Notes: generated by a model from the sequence alone, not told the origin. A DNA stretch of 21,772 bases from Holophagaceae bacterium UBA1801 (GCA_002319925.1 DCFP01000031.1:6572-28343), one strand, 5' to 3'. Shown: positions 7,891 to 14,809, counted from the first letter of the stretch. Translations and numbers: made by a program.

Positions 7891-8000
7891 TCACCACGGA
7901 GACACGGAGAACACAGAGGAAATGAAGAATAAAAAAGGAGGGGAAAGATGGCGAATTTTCCTTCTTTTTCTTCTCTGCGTCCTCCGTGTCTCCGTGGTGA
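7891..8000. repeat. 110-bp imperfect palindrome of the dispersed CCACGGAGACACGG type
   Basis: The end arms are a perfect 19-bp inverted repeat (7891-7909 and 7982-8000, beginning TCACCACGGAGACACGGAG). Inside, ACACAGAG and CTCTGCGT, then GAAGAATAAAAAAGGA and TTCCTTCTTTTTCTTC, continue the pairing with few mismatches, so nearly the whole 110 bp can fold back. Sequences of this kind recur in many environmental bacterial genomes as intergenic repeats (from memory). Here it fills the gap between the aldehyde oxidoreductase stop and the start of the FAD/Fe-S gene. Confidence 0.85.
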
Positions 8001-8003
8001 TAC

Positions 8004-10919
8004 TCAGAACGGGCGCTCGCCCGCGCCGCCCAGGGGCTGATAGAACTGGTTTCCGCCAAAGGCCACGGGGTTGGCCTTCACGTCTTCCAGTGTTTCGTAA
8101 AGGTCGGAGCCCAGGAAGTACTTCTTGGGTGGCAGCACCTTCTTCCCAGCGGCGATGAGGTCCAGGCCCGCCTTGACCTTCTCGGGATAGGCCGGCATCT
8201 CGTAGATGCGCACACCGCAGGCGTTGTTGATGGCGTTGAGGACCGCCATGTGGCCGCTGGCCTGGAAGGCCTCCGACGCGCCCGAGGAACCCCAGGGGCC
8301 GTGCGCGTTATAGAGTTCCATGTGCTCGAGGACGATCTCGTCCGGGATGTCCTTGATGTAGGGCACACCGCTGTTGTCGATGTTGGTGTGCTTGTGGACA
8401 TCGTCGTAGTTCTCGGACAGGGCGAAGCCGATGGAATGGGAGATTCCCCCGAAGGCCTGGCCGTTGACGGCGTGGATGTTGCCGATCTTGCCGACCTCGT
8501 CCACGCAGACGAAGCGGATCACGCGGGTCTTGCCCGTGGCCACGTCCACTTCCACTTCCGCCAAGTTGAGGGCGTAGGTGTAGGCGGGGGTGGGATTGCC
8601 GATGCCCGTGTTGGGATCGAGGCGGCTCAGGCCCGGAGTGACCGCGGTCTCGTAGCGGCCGGTGTATTCCAGCGCCAGGCCTTCCTTCACCATCTCGTCA
8701 TAGGTGCGATAGGTGCCGTCGGGCTTGCGCATGGCGGCCACCATCTTCTCGCCGGCGATGCGCGTGGCATGGCCGTTCATGTAGTGGGAGCGGCTGCCGG
8801 CGGACATGCCGCTGTCGGGGCACATCTTGGTATCGCTCTGCACGAGGCGCACCTGCTCGGGCTTGATGCCCATGGGCTTCAGGGCTTCCAGCGTCACCAT
8901 GAGAGAGCCGATGTCGCCGCCCTGGCCCAGCTCCTGCCAGGTGTCGTACTTCACGATGGTGCCATCCGGCTTCAGCTCCAGCCGCACAGTGGCGCTGTCC
9001 TCGCCACCCTCGGTGACGTTGAAGGCGCCCCAGGCGAGGCCCACGCCGCGTCGGAGCTGCGGGGTGTCCTTGGCCTTGGCTTCCTTCACGGCCTTCTCGT
9101 AGTAGGGCTTCATCTTCAGCATCATGGCTTCGAAGGGGTACTGCATGAAGGTGTGGCTGTTCAGGTTCAGCTCGCCTTCCCGGGCGATGTTGCGCCAGCG
9201 GAACTCGAAGGGATCGATGCCCGCCTTCTCGGCCAGCATGTCCACCAGGGCCTCGCTGAGGGTGTAGGCCTGGGGTGAGCCATAGCTGCGGTAGGCCGTG
9301 CCGAAGGTGTGGTTGGTGTTGGCAATGCGCACCAGGCCCGCGGCGTGGGGCACGTGGTAGGGGAAGAAGGCGAAGCGTGCCGGCTTGCTGATGATGTCGT
9401 CACCGCCCCAGGAATAGGCGCCATGGTCCATGCCGAAGTCGAATTCCACGGCCGTGATCTTGCCGTTAGCGTCGCAGGCGGCGCGGCCGTTGGAGTGGCA
9501 GGGGCAGCGCTTGCCGGAGTAGTGCTGGTGCTCTTCGTAGCTCAAGGAGAGGGCCACGGGCATGCCCGTGACCACGGTGCAGGCACCCACAAGGATCATG
9601 TCACCCGCGTTGGTGGACCAGCCGAAGCTGGCGCCGTTGGGGTTCATGACGATGCGCAGCTTGCTCTTGGGGCACAGCGAATCGCCGATGCGGCCGAGGG
9701 CGGAGTAGATGCCCTGGGACTTGCCATGCATGGTCAGCATGCCGTTCTCGTCCCAGTAGGCCTGCACGGTGCAGCCCTCGATGGAGAGGTGCGGTTCGCG
9801 GGTGGAGTAGAAGCTGCCGCCGACGCTGTGGGTGGAATTGTCGATGAGGTTCTCGACGTTGTGGGGATCTTCCAGGCCGGAACCCTTGAGCACGGGCTGG
9901 AAGGCGAAGATGTTCGGCGTGTCCTCATGGACGCGCACGGCGTCGGGCATGACGGCATCCAGGTAGTTGAGGTACTCGGGCAGGCGCTCGATCTCCACCT
10001 TCACCTTGGCGGCGGCAGCGCGGGCGTTGTCCCGGGTGTCGGCCACGGCCACGGCTACCACGTCGCCGTAGCGGTAGATCTTGGTGTCGCAGAGCACCTT
10101 CCGACTGGGCACCAGCACGGTGGTGCGCTCATGGAAGTGGCCTTCGGAGAGGATGTTCGTGCCACCGGCGGCGATGAGGTCCTTGGCCGTAACGATCTTC
10201 ACCACACCGGGCATCTTCTCGGCCTCGCTGGTGTCGATCTTCAGGATCTTGGCGTGGTGGGCGATCTTGGGCTGCACGATGGCGGCGTGCAGGGTCTCGA
10301 TGGGCATCTTGAGGATTTGGTCGTCGCCGTAGTCATGCAGACCGCAGACCTTGGCCAAGCCCAACGGGCGGGACACGGGCTTGCCGTAGTATTCGCTGCC
10401 CGCCTGCTCCTTCAGCAGGATCTCCTCGATGGTGCTCTCTCCGCGCATGATCTTCGCGGCGGTCATGACGGCGTCGATGATCTGCACGTAGCCGGTGCAC
10501 CGGCAGACGTTCTTGTGCTTCTGGAACCAGTCGCGCGCCTCCTCTCGGGTGGGGTTCAAGTTCTCCTGGAGCAGGGCATAGGTTGAGACGATGAAGCCGG
10601 GGATGCAGAAGCCGCACTGTACGGCGCCACAGCGGATCCAGGCCACCTGGATGGGATGCGGGTTGGTGGGCGTGCCGATGCCTTCGATAGTGATGATCTT
10701 GCTGTACTCCGGGATGCTCTTGATCTTGCGCACGCAGGAACGGACCAGCTTGCCGTCCAGGATCACGTTGCAGGCGCCGCACACGCCCTTGGCGCAGCCG
10801 ACCTTCACGCCGGTGAGACCGATCCGGCGGAGCACGGTGGACAGCGTATCCTTCTCGGGATCGCACATGAACATGCGGTTCACGCCGTTGATGTTGAGCC
10901 ACATCTTTCTGAGTATCAT
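8004..10919 (-). CDS. Molybdenum aldehyde oxidoreductase, MOP-type (xanthine oxidase family)
   Basis: A 971-residue single-chain molybdenum hydroxylase resembling Desulfovibrio gigas MOP, which oxidises aldehydes to carboxylates using a molybdopterin cytosine dinucleotide cofactor. It lacks the FAD domain of xanthine dehydrogenase. The first [2Fe-2S] cluster uses C42, C47, C50 and C62; the second uses C102, C105, C139 and C141 (CGFC...CRC). The a/b hammerhead starts near HDYGDDQILKMPIETLHAAIV. Moco-domain signs are QELGQGGDIGS and GSSGASEAF, where the Glu near residue 883 is the expected catalytic base. Length exceeds the roughly 907 residues of D. gigas MOP, partly in the C-terminal tail. 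The ATG at 10917-10919 has GGAGG 7 nt upstream. Electrons must leave through partner proteins, likely the downstream redox genes. The substrate is not determined by the sequence. Confidence 0.93.
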   Translation of the reverse strand: MILRKMWLNINGVNRMFMCDPEKDTLSTVLRRIGLTGVKVGCAKGVCGACNVILDGKLVRSCVRKIKSIPEYSKIITIEGIGTPTNPHPIQVAWIRCGAVQCGFCIPGFIVSTYALLQENLNPTREEARDWFQKHKNVCRCTGYVQIIDAVMTAAKIMRGESTIEEILLKEQAGSEYYGKPVSRPLGLAKVCGLHDYGDDQILKMPIETLHAAIVQPKIAHHAKILKIDTSEAEKMPGVVKIVTAKDLIAAGGTNILSEGHFHERTTVLVPSRKVLCDTKIYRYGDVVAVAVADTRDNARAAAAKVKVEIERLPEYLNYLDAVMPDAVRVHEDTPNIFAFQPVLKGSGLEDPHNVENLIDNSTHSVGGSFYSTREPHLSIEGCTVQAYWDENGMLTMHGKSQGIYSALGRIGDSLCPKSKLRIVMNPNGASFGWSTNAGDMILVGACTVVTGMPVALSLSYEEHQHYSGKRCPCHSNGRAACDANGKITAVEFDFGMDHGAYSWGGDDIISKPARFAFFPYHVPHAAGLVRIANTNHTFGTAYRSYGSPQAYTLSEALVDMLAEKAGIDPFEFRWRNIAREGELNLNSHTFMQYPFEAMMLKMKPYYEKAVKEAKAKDTPQLRRGVGLAWGAFNVTEGGEDSATVRLELKPDGTIVKYDTWQELGQGGDIGSLMVTLEALKPMGIKPEQVRLVQSDTKMCPDSGMSAGSRSHYMNGHATRIAGEKMVAAMRKPDGTYRTYDEMVKEGLALEYTGRYETAVTPGLSRLDPNTGIGNPTPAYTYALNLAEVEVDVATGKTRVIRFVCVDEVGKIGNIHAVNGQAFGGISHSIGFALSENYDDVHKHTNIDNSGVPYIKDIPDEIVLEHMELYNAHGPWGSSGASEAFQASGHMAVLNAINNACGVRIYEMPAYPEKVKAGLDLIAAGKKVLPPKKYFLGSDLYETLEDVKANPVAFGGNQFYQPLGGAGERPF

Positions 10920-10950
10920 GCCCCTGCCTCCGCTAAAGCGTGAAAGAAAG

Positions 10951-10966
10951 CCCCTCCTGCGAGGGG
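10951..10966 (-). terminator. Possible attenuator hairpin ahead of the aldehyde oxidoreductase
   Basis: In the 61-nt gap after the C-GCAxxG gene, minus-strand CCCCTC-GCAG-GAGGGG forms a 6-bp GC stem followed by GCTTTCTTTC. The tail is only moderately T-rich, so partial termination or an mRNA-end stabiliser is more likely than full termination. Confidence 0.4.
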
Positions 10967-10980
10967 ATGGTTGAAGTGCG

Positions 10981-11388
10981 TCAATCGAAATCGTGGCCGT
11001 AGGCCGTCATGATTTCCCTGGCCTGGAGGTAGGTCGCCTCCACCAAGCCAGGGCAGATCGCGCGTTTCTGCAGGGGATCGTCATGCACGATGTCCATGCA
11101 ATCGGTGCCCCCGTATTCGGAGCCGATGGTTTCGGTGAACCACTCGGTCAGTTCGGGCACCATCGCTTCATTCGCATGCTCTGGATCGAGCACGTTTATC
11201 ATGCACGCCGCGCCTGTCAGTGCCCCGCAGGCAAGGCCGCCCTTGATGCCACCACAAAGGGCGCTCATGGCATGGAGCAGCTGATCATTGCTTTCACCGC
11301 GGATTTCCAGGGCCATCTGCACCAAGGCCACCGAGCAGCATTTCCCCTCGCGCAGCAGCGTCCGCAGGCGTTCGAGGTCATTCTGCAT
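10981..11388 (-). CDS. C-GCAxxG-C-C family protein (DVU_1555-type)
   Basis: A 135-residue cysteine-rich protein of the C_GCAxxG_C_C family, whose members are predicted redox or metal-binding proteins of unknown function. Cysteines are C17 and C18 (GKCCSVALVQ), C45 (ALCGGIKGG), C54 and C62 (ACGALTGAAC), C97 and C112. The glycine/alanine-rich central helix GGIKGGLACGALTGA is the family hallmark. The chosen start MQNDLERL (ATG 11386-11388) has GGTGA 5 nt upstream. An open frame extends further upstream, but it would overlap ppnP and does not resemble the family. The gene sits between ppnP and the molybdenum oxidoreductase, and I recall the same family beside DVU_1559 in Desulfovibrio, so it probably serves that enzyme system. 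Confidence 0.85.
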   Translation of the reverse strand: MQNDLERLRTLLREGKCCSVALVQMALEIRGESNDQLLHAMSALCGGIKGGLACGALTGAACMINVLDPEHANEAMVPELTEWFTETIGSEYGGTDCMDIVHDDPLQKRAICPGLVEATYLQAREIMTAYGHDFD

Positions 11389-11402
11389 GGCATTCACCGG
11401 AG

Positions 11403-11426
11403 CAATCGATCCGTGGGGATATAGCG
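11403..11426 (-). promoter_or_regulatory. Weak ModE-box-like site before the C-GCAxxG gene
   Basis: On the plus strand CAATCGAT - 8 nt - ATATAGCG. The right half matches ANTATAGCG-type half-sites exactly (reverse CGCTATAT); the left half matches only about four positions. It lies 15 nt upstream of the start of the C-GCAxxG gene. It may be a degenerate second operator or chance. Confidence 0.25.
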
Positions 11427-11438
11427 CAAACGAAAAAA

Positions 11439-11720
11439 TCAGCGATAGCGGCACAGGTACGCGGTATCCACGGGCACCTTCAGCTGGAACCTGCTCTTGG
11501 CTGGCACCTGGAACGTGGCGCCCGCCGGAAAATCCTTCCACTCGGTTGCGCCAGGCAGTTTCACCGTAAGATGACCCGCCACCACGGTCATGAGCTCCAG
11601 GGAATCCGTGCCGAACTCGTAGTCGCCCTTTTCCATGACGCCCACGGTGGCGCGGCCTTCCAGCTCATGGATGGCGATGGACTTCACTTTCCCGTCGAAG
11701 TACTCGTTGACCTTTAACAT
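11439..11720 (-). CDS. ppnP: Pyrimidine/purine nucleoside phosphorylase PpnP
   Basis: A 93-residue single-cupin protein matching E. coli PpnP (YaiE, 94 residues) along its length. It starts MLKVNEYFDGKVKSIAI, continues with GRATVGVMEKGDYEFGT and MTVVAGHLTVKLPGATEW, and ends TAYLCRYR. The family phosphorolyses several purine and pyrimidine nucleosides to free base and ribose-1-phosphate in the cytosol. The start ATG 11718-11720 has AGGAG 5 nt upstream. It is the first gene after the candidate ModE box and 50 nt ahead of the C-GCAxxG gene, so it appears to lead the molybdoenzyme operon. Whether that reflects purine chemistry by the molybdenum hydroxylase or simple proximity is open. Confidence 0.92.
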   Translation of the reverse strand: MLKVNEYFDGKVKSIAIHELEGRATVGVMEKGDYEFGTDSLELMTVVAGHLTVKLPGATEWKDFPAGATFQVPAKSRFQLKVPVDTAYLCRYR

Positions 11721-12335
11721 GGGTGCTCCTGAGGTGGTTGGGGATATATATCCAGTCCGATATAGCGGCAATCAAGCACGTCCTGAGTCTTCTTCTTGAA
11801 CGGCAATCAAAACAACAACTACCACAGACCGGGGAGGGCCTTTCCCGAGGCGTGGATGCTGACCATTCAAGCATCGAAGGCGGCCCAACGACCCGGAAAG
11901 TGGACAAAATCACCATGAAAACCCTCAAGCGGCCCCTTGAGAATTTTCCAACTACAAGATATTTCTCTATTTAGATTCGTTGCCAACTTAATCCGTTTTC
12001 AGCTTCGCCGCGAACCGGGCCAAGGGGTCGCCTTTGCTCAGGAACCTGGAAACGAGAAGAAGAAGTTATTCCTGTAATGTTAAGAATTAAGAACGTTCCG
12101 CCGCTTTCGAAGTACTCTAAAAATGACATCGAATTTTCGTTATTCCATCATCGTTTTCAATTGTTACAAATCACCAGCCACGAGGCCGTAGAACAAGAAA
12201 TGACGGATCTAGCAGTGGAATAAACCGATTTGCAATAGAGAATTGTGTAGCAGTGCGTTCGATGCGGATTTACATCCAACAGAGATGACGGGAGGAGCCC
12301 GATAGGCCTGTCGATTCAGAAGATCTATGACCACA
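11721..12335. other. Gene-free stretch upstream of the molybdoenzyme operon
   Basis: Holds the operon's promoter region and candidate ModE box at its left end. From about 11930 to 12260 it is AT-rich with no convincing coding frame on either strand. A small hairpin, CTCAAG-CGGCCC-CTTGAG (11924-11941), is followed by AATTTTCC and may be a weak terminator. No mobile element or RNA gene was recognised. Confidence 0.6.
11744..11767 (-). promoter_or_regulatory. Candidate ModE box at the promoter of the molybdoenzyme operon
   Basis: Minus strand: CGCTATAT - 8 nt - ATATATAT. The first half equals the ModE half-site CGNTATAT; the second keeps ATATA but lacks the terminal CG. A plausible promoter overlaps it: TTGATT upstream and TATATA or GATATA within the second half. 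It lies 24 nt before the ppnP start. The left part also contains a 12-bp perfect palindrome, GGATATATATCC (11742-11753). Confidence 0.5.
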
Positions 12336-13967
12336 TCACGCCTCTTCCATGAAGGGATAGCCGATGCTCTGGGGCGGCACGAAGGTCTCCTTGATGGTGC
12401 GCGGCGACGTCCAGCGGATGAGGTTCAGAAAGCTGCCGGCCTTGTCGTTGGTGCCAGAGGCTCTGGCTCCGCCGAAGGGCTGCTGTCCCACCACGGCTCC
12501 CGTGCACTTGTCGTTGATGTAGAAATTCCCGGCGCTGTCCGCGAGGGCATCCGTGAGCTGGTTGATGATGTAGCGATCGCGGGCGAAGATGGCGCCGGTG
12601 AGGGCGTAGGGCGAGGTCTTGTCGAGGGTCGCCAGCGTTTCCTGCAACAGATCGTCCGGGTAGACGTAGATGGTCAGCACGGGCGCGAAGATCTCCTCCT
12701 CCATGGTGATGAAGTGCGGATCCGTGGTGAGGATCACGGTGGGCTCGATGAAGTAGCCCTTGCTTTTGTCTCCGTGGCCTCCCGCGATGATCTGGGCCTG
12801 GGGAGCTTGTCGCGCTGCCTCGATATACCTCATGGTGCCGTCGAAGGCAGCCTCGTCGATGACAGCGTTCATGAAGTTGCGGAAGTCGCGTACATCGCCC
12901 ACCTGGATTTCTGCGACCATCCCCAGGATCAAGTCCTTGAGCTCTCCCCACTGTGATTGCGGCGCGTAGACGCGGGAGCAGGCGGAGCACTTCTGACCCT
13001 GGTACTCGAAGGCCGCTCGAACGATTGCCGCAGCAGCTGCTTTCAGATCCGCGGACTCGTGCACGAAGATGTAGTCCTTGCCACCGGTCTCACCGATGAG
13101 CCGTGGGTAGATCACGAAGCGACTGAGGTTCTCGCCCACCGTCTTCCACATCGAGTTGAAGACGCCCGTAGAGCCGGTGAAATGAAGACCAGCAAAGCTG
13201 GGATGGTCGAGGATGATCCTGCTCATGAGGGAGCCGCGACCCGGGATGAAATTGATGACGCCATCGGGTAGCCCCGCTTCCTGGTAGATCCTCATCAGGT
13301 GGTAGTTGGAGAGAACGGAGGTGGAGGCAGGCTTCCAGAGGACAGTGTTGCCCATGAGAGCGGGGGCCGTGGGCAGGTTCGCGGCGATGGCCGTGAAGTT
13401 GAAGGGCGTCACGGCGAACACGAAGCCTTCCAGGGCGCGGTAGTGCACGCGGTTCCAGGTGTTCAGCGTGGAGTGCGGCTGATTCTCGTAGATCTGCTCC
13501 ATGAAGGCCACGTTGTAGCGGAAGAAATCAGCGGTCTCGCAGGCTGAGTCTATCTCGGCCTGGTACGCGCTCTTGGACTGGTTCAGCATGGTGGCGGCGT
13601 TGAGCGTAAAGCGGTACCGATCCGAGATGAGGCTCGCAATCTTGTGGAAGATGGCCGCACGATCCTCCCATGGAGTGTTCTCCCACGCCTTCTTGGCCTT
13701 GAGGGATGTCTCGATGGCCATGCGGATCTCACTCTCGCCAGCCTCGTGGTAGTGCCCAAGCACATGCTGATGCTCATGGGGGCAAACCATCTTCTGCGTC
13801 TTTCCGGTGCGAACCTCCTTGCCGCCGATGATCAGAGGTACCTCGATCCCCGTCGCATACTGCCGCTCCAGCTCAGCCTTGAGCAGGAATCGCTCGTTGG
13901 TGCCCGGGGCATAGGAATGGATCGGCTCATTGTAGGAATTCGGGGCCTTGAACAGAGCGTTGGTCAT
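12336..13967 (-). CDS. pruA: L-glutamate gamma-semialdehyde (P5C) dehydrogenase, ALDH4/PruA-like
   Basis: A 543-residue NAD-dependent aldehyde dehydrogenase of the ALDH4A1 type, oxidising glutamate-gamma-semialdehyde to glutamate in proline/arginine catabolism. It is the single-domain form without the proline dehydrogenase fusion. Seen: TPFNFTAIAANLP (188-200) in the cofactor site, FTGS (263-266), GETGGKD with general base Glu293, and GQKCSA with catalytic Cys327. The ending QPFGGARASGTNDKAG is characteristic of P5C dehydrogenases. The start ATG 13965-13967 (MTNALFKAPN) has GGAG 6 nt upstream; an in-frame ATG four codons earlier (13979) has a poorer site. It is divergent from modE, with a ModE-box-like repeat in the shared intergenic region about 150 bp from its start. 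Confidence 0.9.
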   Translation of the reverse strand: MTNALFKAPNSYNEPIHSYAPGTNERFLLKAELERQYATGIEVPLIIGGKEVRTGKTQKMVCPHEHQHVLGHYHEAGESEIRMAIETSLKAKKAWENTPWEDRAAIFHKIASLISDRYRFTLNAATMLNQSKSAYQAEIDSACETADFFRYNVAFMEQIYENQPHSTLNTWNRVHYRALEGFVFAVTPFNFTAIAANLPTAPALMGNTVLWKPASTSVLSNYHLMRIYQEAGLPDGVINFIPGRGSLMSRIILDHPSFAGLHFTGSTGVFNSMWKTVGENLSRFVIYPRLIGETGGKDYIFVHESADLKAAAAAIVRAAFEYQGQKCSACSRVYAPQSQWGELKDLILGMVAEIQVGDVRDFRNFMNAVIDEAAFDGTMRYIEAARQAPQAQIIAGGHGDKSKGYFIEPTVILTTDPHFITMEEEIFAPVLTIYVYPDDLLQETLATLDKTSPYALTGAIFARDRYIINQLTDALADSAGNFYINDKCTGAVVGQQPFGGARASGTNDKAGSFLNLIRWTSPRTIKETFVPPQSIGYPFMEEA

Positions 13968-14118
13968 GGACAGCTCCATGGGAAGCGTCCTTACCCGAGG
14001 GGGAATCAAGACGCTGGAAAGGGACAGAAATGGGGCCTCTGCCTCCGAAAAGAGACAGTCGGCCACCGCCCGTGGAATGCACGCAGTCACGGCGATCACG
14101 GGAGGATCGGTTACTAGG

Positions 14119-14142
14119 CGATGTTCTCGTACTCATACATCG
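14119..14142. promoter_or_regulatory. Candidate ModE-type operator between modE and pruA
   Basis: Plus strand: CGATGTTC - 8 nt - ATACATCG, flanked by a further G/C pair, so GCGATGT and ACATCGC form a 7-bp inverted repeat. The outer CGAT/ATCG ends and the 24-bp frame match the other candidate boxes; the centre is more degenerate than CGNTATAT. It lies 35 bp before modE, suggesting autoregulation, and 151 bp before pruA. Confidence 0.4.
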
Positions 14143-14177
14143 CTCTTCAAGGGGAAATTGAGCGGTAAAATGAATCC

Positions 14178-14534
14178 ATGCTCCATAGCCCCAATCCCGT
14201 GAGGATCCGTATCCGTTCGGCGTCAGGCGATCTCTTCGCCATGGGTCCGGGCAAGGCAGAGCTGCTGATCGCCATCCAGAAGACGGGCTCCATCGCCGCA
14301 GCCGGGCGGCAGCTCGGCATGAGCTACCAGAAGACGCGCCAACTGGTGGACGAGATGAACCTGACCTTCGTAGCTCCCCTCGTGGAGGGGTTCAAGGGCG
14401 GCGCCCAGGGGGGAGGCGCCAAGATCACGGAGCTGGGCTGCGAGGTTCTGGAGCGCTATCAGAAGATGCTGCGCCATGCGGAAGCGGCCGTTGTCGCGGA
14501 TATGACAGCCTTCAAGAAGCTGTTGGCTCCCTGA
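14178..14534 (+). CDS. modE: ModE-like molybdenum regulator, winged-helix domain only
   Basis: A 118-residue LysR-type winged-helix protein equal to the N-terminal DNA-binding domain of ModE. The helix-turn-helix is within TGSIAAAGRQLGMSYQKTR (residues 36-54), followed by DEMN and the wing GFKGGAQGGGAKITELGCEVLERYQ, closely paralleling E. coli ModE (GGKGGGGAVLTRYGQ). The C-terminal tandem Mop/TOBE domains that bind molybdate in E. coli ModE are absent, so either molybdate is sensed differently or a separate Mop protein helps. The ATG at 14178 is preceded by only a weak ribosome-binding site. It is followed by modABC in the same direction after 275 bp. Candidate operators nearby suggest it controls modA, pruA, the molybdoenzyme operon and the ALDH7 gene (inference). 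Confidence 0.88.
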   Translation: MLHSPNPVRIRIRSASGDLFAMGPGKAELLIAIQKTGSIAAAGRQLGMSYQKTRQLVDEMNLTFVAPLVEGFKGGAQGGGAKITELGCEVLERYQKMLRHAEAAVVADMTAFKKLLAP

Positions 14535-14583
14535 TCCGATTTTTCTCTTTCAGGCGTGGATAAAATATTACAGTTTGAGAATC

Positions 14584-14615
14584 CACCGGGAGAAAGTGTT
14601 ACAGCACTTCCGGTG
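14584..14615. other. Bulged hairpin in the modE-modA intergenic region
   Basis: CACCGG (14584-14589) pairs with CCGGTG (14610-14615), and AAGTG (14594-14598) with CACTT (14605-14609), leaving a 4-nt bulge and the loop TTACAG. No T-run follows on either strand, so this is not an obvious terminator. It lies upstream of the predicted modA promoter, so it may belong to the modE 3' end. Confidence 0.4.
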
Positions 14616-14714
14616 AATCAAAGGCATGGACGGCTGCCTTCCCCAAGTGGGATTGGTTTTCCGCTTTTTCATGGTGAAATGCGCGACTAGTACCTTGCCG
14701 ATCAGGGAAAACCG

Positions 14715-14750
14715 TTGACCGGATAGCGATGTCTGCCATAAAGTGCATCG
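14715..14750 (+). promoter_or_regulatory. modA promoter with overlapping ModE-type operator
   Basis: TTGACC (14715-14720), 16 nt, then CATAAA (14737-14742) makes a fair sigma70 promoter 68 nt before the modA start. The imperfect inverted repeat CGATGTCT - 8 nt - GTGCATCG (14727-14750) straddles the -10, with the CATAAA inside the 8-nt spacer. This is the layout expected for ModE repression of a modA promoter; the half-sites are more like the modE/pruA operator than the CGNTATAT consensus. Confidence 0.45.
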
Positions 14751-14809
14751 ATGCCGTGCCTGGTCTGTCTGTCCGGATGACCCAAGCACTCTTTGCCATG
14801 GAGATTCCT

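Noticed and set aside
7754..8158. 134-codon plus-strand frame containing GDTENTE and LCVLRVSVVI
   Set aside because: This peptide pattern is the usual translation of the CCACGGAGACACGG palindromic repeat, not a real protein.
8250..10586. Long plus-strand open frames (342 and 425 codons) opposite the aldehyde oxidoreductase
   Set aside because: They are rich in Gly, Val, His and Ala, a typical antisense shadow of a high-GC gene, and match no family, while the minus strand encodes an unmistakable molybdenum hydroxylase.
11742..11753. GGATATATATCC palindrome as an independent operator
   Set aside because: It overlaps the left half of the 24-bp candidate ModE box and is simple alternating AT sequence; the larger repeat explains it better.
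14535..14809. Molybdenum-cofactor riboswitch ahead of modA
   Set aside because: A bulged hairpin is present at 14584-14615, but it lies upstream of the predicted promoter and I could not fit the known multi-helix Moco motif by eye.
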